From the NCBI RefSeq assembly GCF_026283925.1, contig NZ_JAPDPF010000011.1, positions 1-64,000 on the forward strand: 64,000 nucleotides of DNA, given 5' to 3'. Under the pieces are notes generated by a model. The model did no database searches. It saw nothing but the letters and a program-made list of their open reading frames with translations, and was not told where the DNA came from. Position numbers and translations under genes: made by a program. Origin of the DNA: Dyella halodurans. Its GTDB lineage: Bacteria > Pseudomonadota > Gammaproteobacteria > Xanthomonadales > Rhodanobacteraceae. Position 1 is the first letter of the stretch. Each line of letters begins with the position of its first letter. Positions 11,559 to 22,300 of the stretch are shown piece by piece.

Positions 11559-12355
11559 GTCGCATCGATCGCCGCTTCGCCCAGCTGAAGGCGGCTGGCC
11601 GCACCGGCCTGATTCCTTTTGTCACCGCAGGCGATCCGGCGCCGCAACATGCAGTAGCCCTGATGCATGCCCTGGTCGAGGCGGGCGCCGACGTGATCGA
11701 GCTCGGTGTGCCGTTTTCCGATCCCATGGCCGATGGCCCGGTGATCCAGCACGCCAGCGAGCGCGCCATCGAGAAGGGTGTCGGCCTGGTCGATGTGCTG
11801 GGCTATGTGGCCGAGTTCCGGCGGCGTGATGCGGACACCCCGGTGGTGTTGATGGGCTACCTCAACCCGATCGAGATCCATGGTTACGCCCGTTTCGCTG
11901 CCGAGGCGGTGCAGGCGGGGGTCGATGGCGTGCTGGTGGTCGATTGTCCGCTGGAAGAATCGGCCGTGCTGCAGCCACTGCGCGATGCTGGCCTGCAGCA
12001 GATCCTGCTCGCGGCGCCCACCACCGCACCCGGGCGTATGGTGGAGTTGTGCGGGTCGGCCCAGGGTTTCCTGTACTATGTCTCGTTCGCCGGCATCACA
12101 GGCGCAGCGCGATTGAGCACCGGCGACATCGCCGCGCGCGTGGCCGAGATCCGGGCGAAGTCCAAGGCTCCGGTGGCCGTTGGCTTTGGTGTGCGCGATG
12201 CGCAGACCGCCACGGCAATCGCCGGTTTTGCGGATGCGGTGGTGATCGGCAGCGCGCTGGTGGAGCGGCTGGCCGGTGCGGAGGACGTCGAGGACGTCAC
12301 CGCGCGGGCACGCGCTTTCCTCGCCCCGATTCGCGCCGCGTTGGATGCGCATTGA
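11555..12355 (+). CDS. trpA: tryptophan synthase alpha chain
   Basis: TrpA cleaves indole-3-glycerol phosphate to indole and glyceraldehyde 3-phosphate, and channels indole to TrpB. The 266-residue TIM barrel contains the catalytic Glu/Asp pair in [15 protein letters not shown] (about residues 48-62). The phosphate-binding glycines lie in VGFGVRD and IGSALV. The start overlaps the trpB stop. Fifty-two bases later comes accD, which in many proteobacteria follows trpA in the same transcript. Confidence 0.97.
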
Positions 12356-12407
12356 GCACACGCTGCGTCTGACGCGGCGTCGCGTCATGAACGTTTGAGG
12401 TGTTGCG

Positions 12408-13280
12408 ATGAACTGGCTGCAGAAAATCATGACTCCGCGTGCCCGCACGCAGGCTTCCTCCACCGCCGGCAAGGGCAAGGTGCCCGAGGGCGTGTGGGAG
12501 AAGTGCGGCGGTTGCGGCACCGTGCTGTATCGCCCGGAGCTGGAACGCAACCTGATGGTCTGCCCCAAGTGCGGCCATCACCACAACATCGACGCCCGCG
12601 CGCGTCTCGATTCCTTCCTCGACGCGGGCTCGACGCAGGAGTTGTGGGCCAGCATGGAGCCCAGCGATCCGCTGAAGTTCCGCGACTCCAAGAAGTATCG
12701 CGACCGCATCATCGCGGCGCAAAAGTCGACCGGCGAAAAGGACGCTCTGCTGGCCATGAGCGGTCGCCTCAAGGGTCGTCCGTTGATGGCCGTCGCGTTC
12801 GAGTTCTCCTATATGGGCGGTTCGATGGGCTCGGTAGTGGGTGAGAAGTTCACCCGCGCCGCCGAACGCGCGCTGGCCGATCGCAGTGCCCTGGTGTGCT
12901 TCTCCGCCACCGGTGGCGCGCGTATGCAGGAGTCGCTGTTCTCGCTGATGCAGATGGCGAAGACGTCGGCGGCGCTGGCGCGCATGCGCGATGCCGGCGT
13001 GCCGTATATCAGCGTGCTGACGCACCCCACCACCGGCGGCGTGTCGGCCAGCCTGGGCATGCTGGGTGACATCAATGTCGCCGAGCCGAAGGCGCTGATC
13101 GGCTTTGCCGGCCCGCGCGTGATCGAACAGACCGTGCGCGAGACGCTGCCGGAAGGCTTCCAGCGTTCGGAGTTCCTGGTCGAGCATGGCGCCGTCGACC
13201 TGATCGTCGATCGTCGTGAGATGCGCGACAAGCTGGCCGATCTGCTCGGCCTGCTGATGAAGGCGCCGCGCGTCGCCTGA
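12408..13280 (+). CDS. accD: acetyl-CoA carboxylase, carboxyltransferase beta subunit
   Basis: AccD is the zinc-ribbon subunit of the carboxyltransferase that makes malonyl-CoA for fatty acid synthesis, with AccA as partner. The 290-residue protein has the four zinc cysteines C33-x2-C36 and C52-x2-C55, then the crotonase-like fold with [10 protein letters not shown] and the [10 protein letters not shown] motif. It has a normal start and length. Xanthomonads often have folC directly downstream of accD. Here a terminator and a repeat array follow instead. Confidence 0.96.
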   Translation: MNWLQKIMTPRARTQASSTAGKGKVPEGVWEKCGGCGTVLYRPELERNLMVCPKCGHHHNIDARARLDSFLDAGSTQELWASMEPSDPLKFRDSKKYRDRIIAAQKSTGEKDALLAMSGRLKGRPLMAVAFEFSYMGGSMGSVVGEKFTRAAERALADRSALVCFSATGGARMQESLFSLMQMAKTSAALARMRDAGVPYISVLTHPTTGGVSASLGMLGDINVAEPKALIGFAGPRVIEQTVRETLPEGFQRSEFLVEHGAVDLIVDRREMRDKLADLLGLLMKAPRVA

Positions 13281-13306
13281 TCGCGCTACAACGAGGCTTG
13301 ATCAAG

Positions 13307-13338
13307 AACAGCGTCTCGCCCAGCGAGGCGCTGTTTTC
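13307..13338 (+). terminator. Rho-independent terminator after accD
   Basis: A stem of about 13 bp (AACAGCG-T-CTCGC / GCGAG-G-CGCTGTT, with one T-G wobble) has a three-base CCA loop and is followed by TTTCGT. It starts 27 bp after the accD stop and fits the end of the trpBA-accD transcript. Confidence 0.75.
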
Positions 13339-13354
13339 GTTTGCGTCGATTGAA

Positions 13355-13794
13355 GTTCTCCACAACTAATGTGGATGCAACCTGGGTAAGCCTGTGGAAA
13401 AGCCCGCTTGGGGCCTTTGACGACAAGCACTTGCTACACCGTGATGAAGATATGACCAGAACGCGCGCAAGTGCGCTGCACTTTTCCACAGCCACTGTGG
13501 ACGCGCTCGGGGTAAGCCTGTGGAAAAGTGCTGTTGCATGCTTTGCGGTCAGGCACTTGCTACACCGTGATCACTATTTGCGCAGCTGCTGGCAGCGGCT
13601 GATGCGGAGTTTTCCACAGCGATTGTGGATGGTGTTTGCGTAAGCCTGTGGACAAGCTTGAATGTGACCTTTGCGAACAGGCACTTGTTACGCCGTGACG
13701 ATGTTTTGATCAGCACGCGCGCGCGAATCGGTGACGAGGGCCCGTGTGTTTTCCACAGCCGATGTGGATGCGCGACGGTAAAGCCTGTGGATAG
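13355..13794. repeat. degenerate tandem repeat array rich in DnaA-box-like 9-mers
   Basis: Three full units and a partial fourth recur at spacings of 126, 128 and 139 bp (GTGGA at 13371, 13497, 13625 and 13764). Each unit has TTTTCCACAG or a variant, then a GTGGA arm, then GTAAGCCTGTGG. Units 1-3 also carry CACTTGCTACACCGTGA or a close variant. Twelve TGTGGA/TCCACA-centred 9-mers occur. Those at 13356, 13393, 13482, 13519, 13610, 13647, 13749 and 13786 differ by one base from the DnaA box TTATCCACA or its complement. The stretch 13281-13860 shows no credible gene. A role in DnaA binding is inference. Confidence 0.7.
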
Positions 13795-13860
13795 GTGTGC
13801 TATCCGCTTGAGTTCAAAGCAACTGCGACGCACTGGCCACGAAATGCGCAGCGCGGTGAA

Positions 13861-14433
13861 TCACAGCATCAGCGAATGCAACGGCAGCAACCACAGCGAG
13901 AGCGCACCCAGCGCGCTGCCAATCAGCGTCGCCGCGAACACATCGCTGGGATAGTGCAATCCCAGTATCACGCGTGACGCGCCCACCAGGGTGGTGAACG
14001 TCAGCAGCAACGGGGCCAGCACCGGATACCAGGCGAGTGCCACCACGGTGAAGCTCACCGCCTGCAAGGTATGGCCGGAAGGAAAACTGAATTCGTCCAG
14101 CGGCGGCACGTGCGCGATCACGCCTGGGCAGGCGCGGAACGGGCGTGGCCGGCGCGTATAGCGTTTGAGCAGGCGATAGAGCAGCAATGCGGCGAGTCCC
14201 GTCACCGCCATCTGCGTGGCCGCGAGCAGGCCGTGGCGGCCGCCGACCAGGGCGAGCACCAGCATCAGCGAATACCAGAACACCCCATCACCGAGTCGGC
14301 TGATGATGCCGAAGAACACGCCGACGGCGCGGCGTGTGCCCCAGCGGTTCGCCGCCACGCACATGCGGCGGTCAATGGCCAGCCTGGGGCCGGCAGGCAA
14401 CTCAGGCGTGTGCAACGGCGGCATGGCGTTCAT
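13861..14433 (-). CDS. PAP2-family membrane phosphatase
   Basis: A 190-residue integral membrane lipid phosphatase, probably acting on undecaprenyl pyrophosphate, phosphatidic acid or a similar lipid phosphate. The three PAP2 motifs are visible: K90-x6-RP97, PSGH at 118-121, and SR153-x6-H160 with D164. Several hydrophobic segments surround them. I chose the ATG at 14433, which overlaps the upstream glycosyltransferase by 32 bp. A longer frame upstream lies entirely inside that gene and is unlikely to be used. The pair may act together in envelope lipid or glycolipid metabolism. Confidence 0.87.
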   Translation of the reverse strand: MNAMPPLHTPELPAGPRLAIDRRMCVAANRWGTRRAVGVFFGIISRLGDGVFWYSLMLVLALVGGRHGLLAATQMAVTGLAALLLYRLLKRYTRRPRPFRACPGVIAHVPPLDEFSFPSGHTLQAVSFTVVALAWYPVLAPLLLTFTTLVGASRVILGLHYPSDVFAATLIGSALGALSLWLLPLHSLML

Positions 14434-15562
14434 GAGTGAGCTCCTGGGCCAGTTCACGCAACAGGTTTTCGAACTCGCCGATAACCGCATCCGGCGAGAG
14501 ATTGGCGATGCTGGCGTGCGCCGCGCGCCCCATGTGACGAATCAGGCTCGCGTTGCTGGCCAGGGTCGTGGCGGATTGGATAAAGGCTTTCTCGTCGCCG
14601 ACGTCGATGCGATAGCCGTTGTGGCCGCTGTGCAGATGCTCGCGCGCGGCGCCTTCCTCGTAGGCGACCACGGGCAGGCCGGAGGCGAGCGCTTCGAGGA
14701 TGACGTTGCCGAACGTCTCGCTGAGGCTGGGAAACGGAAACAGGTCCGCGCTGGCGTAATGGCGCGCAAGCATTTCACCGCGCTGCATGCCGGCGAAAAT
14801 GAAATCCGGATTCGCTTCCTGCAATGCCGCGCGAGCCGGGCCATCGCCCACCCACACATAACGTGCGTTGGGCACCAGCTGCTGGATGGCGCGGAACGTA
14901 CGCACGGCAAGATCGAGGTTCTTCTCCGGCGCGATGCGTCCCACATACAACACGACCGGCGTGTTGCCATCCACGCCCCAGCTACGGCGCAGTTCGACAT
15001 CGCGGTAGCGCGGATGAAACAGCTGGGTGTCGACCGCGCGACGAAGCAGGCGAGCCGTGTCGACGCCGAGGGCGGCCAATTCCTTGGCCAAGGCCTCCGT
15101 CGGCACCAGGGTGGCTGCCGCGCGGCGATGGAATCGACGCAGGTAATTCCTCACCACCGGCGTAAGAAAGCCGACGCCGTAGTGGTCGGCATAGGTGTCA
15201 AAGCGGGTATGGAAGCCGGTGGCGGTGGGGATGCCGAGCCGCTTGGCAGTGCGCACGGCAGACCAGCCCAAGGGGCCTTCGGTGGCGACGTAGATCGCGT
15301 CGGGACGCAGGCGGGTCCAGCGCTCCCGCAGTGCGCTGCTGGCGGGAAGGCCGAAGCGCAGGCCTGGGTAGCGGGGCAGGGAGGCCCCACGGACTTCCAG
15401 CGTGGTGATGCCCGGTTCGTCGTCGAACACTTGCTGTTGGCGGGGGCGGATCAGATCGACCGTGTGGCCATGCGACGCCAGTCCGGCGGCGAGGCTGTGC
15501 ACGGTCAGTGCCACGCCGTTGATTTCGGGTGGATAAGTCTCGCTGACAATGCCGATGCGCAC
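14402..15562 (-). CDS. GT4-family glycosyltransferase (mannosyltransferase-like)
   Basis: A 386-residue retaining glycosyltransferase of the GT-B fold. The N-terminal domain begins with RIGIVSETYPPEINGVALTV. The C-terminal GT1-type domain contains YVGRIAPEKNLD and the nucleotide-sugar motif ALASGLPVVAYEEGAARE. It resembles the cytoplasmic GDP-mannose-dependent or diglucosyl/sulfolipid-type GT4 enzymes that modify lipids. The donor and acceptor cannot be read from sequence. GTG at 15562 is chosen because it starts right at the conserved first strand; the longer frame adds unrelated residues. It overlaps the PAP2 phosphatase gene. Confidence 0.87.
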   Translation of the reverse strand: MRIGIVSETYPPEINGVALTVHSLAAGLASHGHTVDLIRPRQQQVFDDEPGITTLEVRGASLPRYPGLRFGLPASSALRERWTRLRPDAIYVATEGPLGWSAVRTAKRLGIPTATGFHTRFDTYADHYGVGFLTPVVRNYLRRFHRRAAATLVPTEALAKELAALGVDTARLLRRAVDTQLFHPRYRDVELRRSWGVDGNTPVVLYVGRIAPEKNLDLAVRTFRAIQQLVPNARYVWVGDGPARAALQEANPDFIFAGMQRGEMLARHYASADLFPFPSLSETFGNVILEALASGLPVVAYEEGAAREHLHSGHNGYRIDVGDEKAFIQSATTLASNASLIRHMGRAAHASIANLSPDAVIGEFENLLRELAQELTHERHAAVAHA

Positions 15563-15728
15563 TTGTACATACCGTCTGCTGGCCCGGAGCAGATTCCACC
15601 CGTGGCGTTGCCGGGGCGTGGCGTACGTATGACGACGGCGTGACGGCGGTTCCGCAGCGTCGCTGCAAACGCTGAGAATGCTTTTGGACGAGTACACTCC
15701 CCGCACCTGTCACCGAGGAGACACGTCG

Positions 15729-16163
15729 ATGAAACGCATCTTGCTCGCCCTGGCCCTGGCCACCTTGACTTGCAGTGCCTTCGCCGCCGATGCACCGGGA
15801 TTGCCGGTGACAAAGGCCCCCGCGGGTGCCGAGGTCTACATCGTCTCGCCGAAGGACGGTGCCACCGTGGGCCAGGAATTCACCGTGGTATTCGGCCTCA
15901 AGGGCATGGGTGTCGCGCCCGCCGGGGTGAAGAAGGAAGGTACCGGCCACCATCACCTGCTGGTCGATGTGACCGACATGCCGGCCGCCGGCCAGCCGAT
16001 TCCAAAGGACGAGCACCACCTGCACTTCGGCAACGGCCAGACCGAAACCACGCTCAAGCTCGCACCGGGCACGCACACCCTGCAGCTGGAGCTGGCCGAC
16101 GAGAATCATCTTCCGTTCGACCCGCCGCTGGTGTCGCCGAAGATCACCGTGCACGTGAAGTAA
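15729..16163 (+). CDS. periplasmic DUF4399 protein
   Basis: A 144-residue secreted protein with a clear signal peptide (1-19, cleavage after AFA). The DUF4399 domain follows, with SPKDGATVGQEFTVVFGLKGM, then the histidine cluster GTGHHHLLVD, then DEHHLHFGNGQTE. The His-rich blocks suggest metal binding, but the function of the family is not established. It is divergent from the glycosyltransferase gene with 166 bp between starts. The next gene, gltX, follows on the same strand. Confidence 0.82.
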   Translation: MKRILLALALATLTCSAFAADAPGLPVTKAPAGAEVYIVSPKDGATVGQEFTVVFGLKGMGVAPAGVKKEGTGHHHLLVDVTDMPAAGQPIPKDEHHLHFGNGQTETTLKLAPGTHTLQLELADENHLPFDPPLVSPKITVHVK

Positions 16164-16270
16164 ATCCGGTCCGGGGCGGCGGTCCGATGCGATCGCCGCC
16201 TCCGGCTCGCCGGTCGACGGTGCGGATCGGCTAAAATCTTCGTTTTCGCCTTTCAAGACAGCCGCGTCCT

Positions 16271-17671
16271 ATGACCGTCCGCACCCGCTTTGCCCCCAGT
16301 CCCACCGGCTTCCTGCATATCGGCGGTGCACGCACCGCACTCTATTGCTGGCTGGAGGCGCGTCGCCGCGGTGGCGAATTCGTGCTGCGCATCGAGGATA
16401 CCGATCGCGAGCGCTCCACCGAGGAGGCCGTCCAGGCCATCCTCGACGGCATGCACTGGCTTGGCCTCAATCACGATGAAGGTCCGATCTACCAGACCGC
16501 CCGCCTGGAGCGCTACAAGCAGGTCGCCGACGAGCTGTTGAAGGCCGGCAAGGCCTACTACGCCTACGAGAGCAAGGACGAGATCGAGGCCATGCGCAAC
16601 GAGGCCATGGCCAAGGGCGAGAAGCCCCGCTACAACGGCTATTACCGCGAGCGCAACGAGCCGTATCGCGACGATCCGAACCGCGTGATCCGTTTCAAGA
16701 ACCCGACCGAAGGCTCGGTGGTGTTCGACGACAAGGTCAAGGGCCGGGTGGAGTGGAGCAATAGCGAGCTGGACGACCTGGTGATCTTCCGATCCGACGG
16801 TTGGCCCACCTACAACTTCGCTGTGGTGGTCGACGATATCGACATGGGCATCACCGAGGTGATCCGTGGCGACGACCATGTCAACAACACGCCGCGCCAG
16901 ATCAATATCTACCACGCGCTGGGCGCGCCGGTGCCGGAGTTCGCGCACCTGCCGATGATCCTGGGCCCGGACGGCCAGAAGCTCAGCAAGCGCCACGGTG
17001 CGGTAAGCGTGATGCAGTATCGCGACGACGGCTTCCTGCCGCACGCACTGCTGAACTACCTGGTGCGACTGGGCTGGTCGCATGGCGACCAGGAAATCTT
17101 CTCCGCCGAGGAGATGGTGCGTCTGTTCGACATCGGCGACGTCAACAAGGCCGCCTCGCGCTTCGACGTGACCAAGCTGTCCTGGCTCAACCAGCACTAC
17201 CTGAAGTCCGAAGATCCGGCCGCGATCGCGCCGGAATTCGAGTGGCACCTGAGCCAGGCGGGGATCGATTTCAACCAGGGACCGAAGCCGTCCGAAGTGA
17301 TCGTGGCGCTGCGCGACCGCGTGCAGACGCTGAAGGAAATGGCCGAGCGCGCGAAGATCTGGTACGGGCCAATCCTGGAGTGGGACGACAAGGCCGTCGC
17401 CAAGCACCTGCAGAACGATAGCGCCGTAGCGGTGCTGGAGGCCGCCAAGGCGCTGCTGGCGGGGTGCGACTGGACGCCCGAGGCGATCCATCAGGTGATC
17501 GAGCAGGTCGCCGCCAAGCTGGAGCTGGGCATGGGCAAGATCGCCCAGCCGCTGCGCGTGGCGATGACCGGTACACAAGTGTCGCCGTCGATCGAGCACA
17601 CCGTGTATCTGGCGGGCCGCGCGGAAGCGCTCAAGCGGGTCGATGACGCCATCGCCAAGGCGAAGGGCTGA
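16271..17671 (+). CDS. gltX: glutamyl-tRNA synthetase
   Basis: A class I aminoacyl-tRNA synthetase charging tRNA-Glu (466 aa). It has the HIGH-type motif HIGG at residues 16-19 inside the [18 protein letters not shown] block. The KMSKS-type loop KLSKR is at about 237-241, and an all-helical anticodon-binding domain follows. The length and the complete C-terminal domain show a full synthetase, not the truncated YadB/Glu-Q form. The gene is followed by an inverted-repeat element and converges on the efflux-pump operon. Confidence 0.96.
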   Translation: MTVRTRFAPSPTGFLHIGGARTALYCWLEARRRGGEFVLRIEDTDRERSTEEAVQAILDGMHWLGLNHDEGPIYQTARLERYKQVADELLKAGKAYYAYESKDEIEAMRNEAMAKGEKPRYNGYYRERNEPYRDDPNRVIRFKNPTEGSVVFDDKVKGRVEWSNSELDDLVIFRSDGWPTYNFAVVVDDIDMGITEVIRGDDHVNNTPRQINIYHALGAPVPEFAHLPMILGPDGQKLSKRHGAVSVMQYRDDGFLPHALLNYLVRLGWSHGDQEIFSAEEMVRLFDIGDVNKAASRFDVTKLSWLNQHYLKSEDPAAIAPEFEWHLSQAGIDFNQGPKPSEVIVALRDRVQTLKEMAERAKIWYGPILEWDDKAVAKHLQNDSAVAVLEAAKALLAGCDWTPEAIHQVIEQVAAKLELGMGKIAQPLRVAMTGTQVSPSIEHTVYLAGRAEALKRVDDAIAKAKG

Positions 17672-17726
17672 GGCGCAAGAGGAAGCTGAGGCGAGCAGCG
17701 GCATAAAATCGGCTGGTCTCCCTCAT

Positions 17727-17832
17727 CGTCATCCCCGCGAAAGCGGGGATCCAGCGACTTTACTGGCCGAAGCCAAGACACTGGATCCCCGCTTGACCAG
17801 CCCTTCGGCTGTTGAAAGCCGTGGGGATGACG
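17727..17832. repeat. dispersed inverted repeat element (CGTCATCCCCGC type)
   Basis: The left arm at 17727-17754 contains CGTCATCCCCGC-GAAA-GCGGGGA followed by TCCAG. The right arm (17781-17832) starts CTGGATCCCCGC and ends GTGGGGATGACG, with about 28 extra bases inserted. The arms are mutual inverted repeats. This 'CGTCATCCC' hairpin family is very common in intergenic DNA of many proteobacteria. Here it lies between convergent gltX and the efflux outer-membrane gene and may end transcription from both sides. Confidence 0.7.
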
Positions 17833-17838
17833 GAGTCG

Positions 17839-19311
17839 TCAACCTGACTTCTCGCTCGCCTCCCACCCACCGCCCAGCGCCTGTATCAACGCCGCCGTAT
17901 CACTAAGCCGCGCTGCCTGGGCTTGGATGCGCGCAATGCGCGCCTGTTGGTACGCCTGTTGCGCATTGATCAGCACCAACACGTTCACGTAGCCAAGCTG
18001 CTGCTGTTTCTGGGTGAGTTCCAGCGTGCGCGCTGCCGCGTGTTCGGCGTCGTCGGCCGCGGCAAAGGCCCGTGCGTCGCTGTCGATGGCATACAAGGTG
18101 TCGGCCACGTTCTGGAACGCGCCGAGCACCACGCTGCGGTATTGCGCGGCTGATTGCTGCAAGGCGGCTTCCGCGGCCCGTTGCTTGTGCTTCAGCGCAC
18201 CGAAGTCGAACACGGTCTGGCTGACGCTGCCGGCCAGCGCCCAAAAAATATTGTCGTCGGTGAACATGCGGGTGAACGAGGTGGAACTACCGCCATAGGC
18301 ACCGGAGAGGGTGAACTGTGGCAGGCGATTGGCCAGGGCCACGCCGACTTCGGCGCTGGCCGCATGCACATTCTCCTCGGCGGCGCGCACGTCGGGACGC
18401 TGGTCCACCAGCTGCGAGGGCACGCCTTGCGGCAGCGTCACCGGCAGGTTGAGGTGTTCGAGATCGAACTGCGCAGCGCCAGCCTGGTCGGGCGTGTCGC
18501 CGCACAGCACGGCCAGCAGGTCGCGATTCTGCTCCAACTGCTTCTGCAGCCCGGGCAAGGCTTGTCTGGCCTGGGCGAGCGCGCTTTCCTGGGCGGCGAC
18601 ATCCAGCCCGGAGGCGTAACCAAGCCGTGCCTGGTTATGCAGGATGTCCAGCGCTCGCGTCTGCGCAGTAATGACCGCCTCGGTCGCGTCGATCTGCGCG
18701 CGCAGCGATGCTTCCTGGATGGCCGCATTCACCACGTTGGAGGCCAGGCTGAGGCGTGCCGCTTCGAGTTGATAGCGCTGGTTCTCGGCCTGCGCCTGCA
18801 GTGACTCCACGGTGCGCCGGTTGAGCCCAAACACGTCCGGTGCGTAGCTGATATTCAGCTGCGTGGTGTGCAGCGTGTAGTAGGTGGCATTGGATGCGAG
18901 CGTGGGCGCCAGCGTGCCCACGGCGTCGCGCTGACGCGATGGCGTGTAGTTGAGCTGGGCCGACGGGAAATAAGTGGCGCGCTGTGCGGCGACGTTCTCC
19001 TGTGCCTGGCGCAGTGCCGCCATCGCGGCATCCAGGTCCGGATTGTGGGCCAGCGCACGCTGCACGCGATCGTTCAACGCAGCGGAGCCGAACACCTGCC
19101 ACCACGTCTGCGCGATGGCCTGGCCGGCGGCCAGCTGCTGCAACTTGGCCTCGTCGTAGCCGGTCGCGGCAGGTAGCGCCTCGCGCGTGAACTGCGCAGG
19201 CGAGGGTGTTTCCGGACGCTGGTAGTTCGGGCCTACGGCGCACCCGCCGCAGCAGGTCGCCAGGGTCGTGGCCAGCAAGGTGCGGCGCCAGGTTTTCATG
19301 GGACGGCTCAT
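17839..19311 (-). CDS. outer-membrane lipoprotein of the RND efflux pump (NodT/OprM family)
   Basis: The TolC-like outer-membrane channel of a tripartite efflux pump (490 aa). The N-terminus has a lipoprotein signal ending in a Gly-Gly-Cys lipobox (Cys24), directly followed by AVGPNYQRP, the hallmark of the OprM/NodT family. Two repeated outer-membrane-efflux halves with long helical stretches follow. The ATG at 19311 overlaps the stop of the pump gene (ATGA), indicating coupled translation. It is the last gene of a minus-strand operon encoding regulator, kinase, adaptor, pump and channel. Confidence 0.92.
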   Translation of the reverse strand: MSRPMKTWRRTLLATTLATCCGGCAVGPNYQRPETPSPAQFTREALPAATGYDEAKLQQLAAGQAIAQTWWQVFGSAALNDRVQRALAHNPDLDAAMAALRQAQENVAAQRATYFPSAQLNYTPSRQRDAVGTLAPTLASNATYYTLHTTQLNISYAPDVFGLNRRTVESLQAQAENQRYQLEAARLSLASNVVNAAIQEASLRAQIDATEAVITAQTRALDILHNQARLGYASGLDVAAQESALAQARQALPGLQKQLEQNRDLLAVLCGDTPDQAGAAQFDLEHLNLPVTLPQGVPSQLVDQRPDVRAAEENVHAASAEVGVALANRLPQFTLSGAYGGSSTSFTRMFTDDNIFWALAGSVSQTVFDFGALKHKQRAAEAALQQSAAQYRSVVLGAFQNVADTLYAIDSDARAFAAADDAEHAAARTLELTQKQQQLGYVNVLVLINAQQAYQQARIARIQAQAARLSDTAALIQALGGGWEASEKSG

Positions 19312-22300
19312 GGCGCAGCTCCTTCCAGGCGTCGCTGCTTGCGTCGCTGCGACCATTCCACCACCAGCACCTGCAGGGCCGGTGCCACGACCAGCAGCAT
19401 CACCGGACCCAGCAGCATGCCGCCGACCACCACGGTGGCCAATGGTCGCTGCACCTGGCTGCCGATGCCGGTGGACAGTGCCGCCGGCAACAGTCCGATG
19501 CAGGCCGACAGCGCGGTCATCAGCATCGGTCGCATGCGTTGCTCGGCGGCTCGATACATCGCCTCAATCGGCGTATGGCCCTCGAACAGCAGATGGTTGA
19601 AATAAGTGATCACCAGGATGCCGTTCATCACCGACACGCCAAACAGCGACACGAAGCCGATCGCCGCGGAGACGCTTAAATCAAGCCCGGACAGGTAAAG
19701 CGCGATGATGCCGCCCGCAATCGAGAACGGAATCGCGGCGAGCGTCAACAGACTGTCGCGCATGGAGTTGAACAAGGCGAACAGCAGGGCCAGGATCAGG
19801 CCGATCGCGATGGGCAGCACCACCGCGAGGCGATGCTTGGCCTGCTGCAGGTCCTCGAATTCGCCTGCCCAGGCCAGGTGATAGCCAGTGGGCAGGATGA
19901 CGTGTTCGGCGATGCGCTGCTGGGCTTCGGCCACGGTGCTGCCCAGGTCGCGACCACGCACGCTGAATTTCACCGGCACGAAGCGCTCGTTGCGCTCGCG
20001 ATAAATGTACGAGGCACCCGTGTCCAGCGAGATGGCCGCGACATCGCGCAGCGGCACATAGGCCGTACCGCCGTTCGGCAGCGCGTAACCCACCTGGATG
20101 TTGCCAATGGCCTGGATGCTGGAACGGAACTGCGGCGCCAGCCGTACCTGCAGCGAGAATTGTCGTTCGCCTTCCTGCACCACGGTCGCTTCCGTACCGC
20201 CTGCGGCTGCCTGCACCACGGTATTGATATCGCCGGTATTGAGGCCATAGCGGGCCGCCTTGGCGCGGTCGACCGTGATGTTGAGGTTGGGCTGGCCCAG
20301 TACATGGAATACGCCCAGATCCTGCACGCCGGGCACTTGCCGCATCTCATGCATCACCTGGTCCGCCAGGCGTTCCAGTTCCGGTAGCTCGGGACCGACG
20401 ATCTTTACCGAATTCGCGCCCTTCACGCCGGACAGGCCTTCCTCGATGTTGTCCTGGATGTATTGGGAGAAATTGAAGTCGACGCCCGGCAAGGCGTTGT
20501 CGAACTCTTGCTGCAGCGAGGCGACCAGCTGGGCCTTGGTATGACCGCGAGGCCACTCACCCTCGGGTTTCAGTGGCACGAACAGCTCGACGTTGTAGAA
20601 GCCGGAGGCATCGCTGCCGTCGTCGGGGCGACCGTGCTGCGACACCGCGGTGATGACTTCGGGATGCTTCAACAGGATCTCGCGCATGCGGTCGACCTTG
20701 TCCTTGCCGGCCTCAAGCGAGATCGTGGTTGGCATCGATGCACGAATCCACAAATTGCCTTCTTCCAGCGCCGGCAGGAATTCGGTGCCGACCCGCGTCA
20801 ACAGCAGCGTGGCGAACAACAGGAAGCCCACGCCGACCGCCACCGTGGTCTTGCGACGATCCAGCGCCCAGCGCAACACCGGCGAATACACGCGACGGAT
20901 CGCGCGCACGAAGATCGTCTCGGTTTCCTTGATGTGCTTGGGCAGCAGCAAGGATGCCAGCACGGGCGAAATGGTAAACGTGGCAATCAAGGCGCCGGTC
21001 AGCGCATACGCATAGGTGCGCGCCATCGGATTGAAGATCTGTCCTTCCACGCCCTGCATGGTGAACAGCGGGATGAACGCGGCCACCGTGATGGCGGACG
21101 AAAACAGCACGGCGCGATCGACTTGGATCGTGCTGACAAACAGCAGGCGCAAGCGGTCGGTCCAGCCCTTGGCGGCACCGCCGCGCACATAGCCGGCCAT
21201 GTCGCTTTGCGCGAGGTCCTGCAGCAGCTCCTGGTGTTCTGCCGAGGATTTCTGGAAATTGCGGAAGATGTTCTCGATCAGGATCACCGCCGAGTCGACG
21301 ATGATGCCGAAGTCCACGGCGCCTACCGAGAGCAGGTTGGCCGAGTCGCCCAGGAGGACCAGGATGATGATGCTGAAGAACAGCGCGATGGGAATATTCG
21401 CGCTGACGATAATGGCGCTGCGCAGGTCGCCCAGGAAGATCCACTGGATCAGGAATACCAGCAGGCAGCCGAAAATCAGGTTGTGCAGCACCGTGTGCGT
21501 GGTCACCGCAATCAAGGTCGAGCGATCGTAGAACGGCACCAGCTTGACGCCCGCTGGCAGCGTGCCATCGCTATTGAGCTTGGTGATTTCGTCCTGGACC
21601 CTGGCCACCACTTCCTTGGTTTGCAGCGTGCGATTCATCACCACGATGCCGGTGACCACGTCGTCCTGGTGGTCGCGGCCGGCGCGCCCCAGTCGCGGCA
21701 CGAAGCCGATCTTGACCTTGGCCAGGTCCTTGACCAGCACGGGCGTGCCGTTGGACTGGTTGAGCACGATGTTGCCGATGTCGTCGACGTCCTTGATCAA
21801 GCCGACGCCGCGGATATTCACCGACTGTTGCCCGATATTGATCGTCCGGCCGCCCACGTTGGTGTTGGCGTTGCCGATCGCTGCGACCAGCTGGGGCAGG
21901 GTGATGCCGTAGCCTTGCAACTTGTGCAGGTCGGCTTCGACGTCGTACTCCTTGGTCGTGCCGCCCCAGGTGACGACTTGCGCGATACCCGGCACCGACA
22001 GCAGCCGGCGCGTTACCACCCAGTCCTGCAGCGTGCGCAGATCGGTAAGGCTGGTGCCCGGCGGCCCCACCAGTTGGTAGCGGAAGATCTCACCGACCAG
22101 GCTGGAGGCCTGGATCTGCGGCTGCACGTTGTTTGGCAAGCTGACGTTTTGCTGCAGTGCCAGCGCGGCCTGCGTGTAGTCGAAGTAATAGTCCGTGCCG
22201 TACTTGAAGGTGACGCGCACGAAGGACAAGCCGTAGAACGAGGTGGAGCGGATGCTTTCCACGCCGGGCGTGGTGGCAAGCCCGACTTCCATCGGACGGG

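Noticed and set aside
13341-13643. Repeat-encoded small protein (VSLWKS...HLLHRD pattern)
   Set aside because: The pattern recurs only because two units are 126 bp apart; the next unit shifts frame, and there is no Shine-Dalgarno or conserved start.
13355-13794. CRISPR array or oriC
   Set aside because: The units are 126-139 bp, diverge throughout and have no constant short repeat with unique spacers. There are no cas genes. It is not next to dnaA, dnaN or rpmH, so it is not the usual origin.
16253-17704. 483-residue open frame antisense to gltX
   Set aside because: GltX is complete on the plus strand; the antisense frame is a codon-bias artefact.
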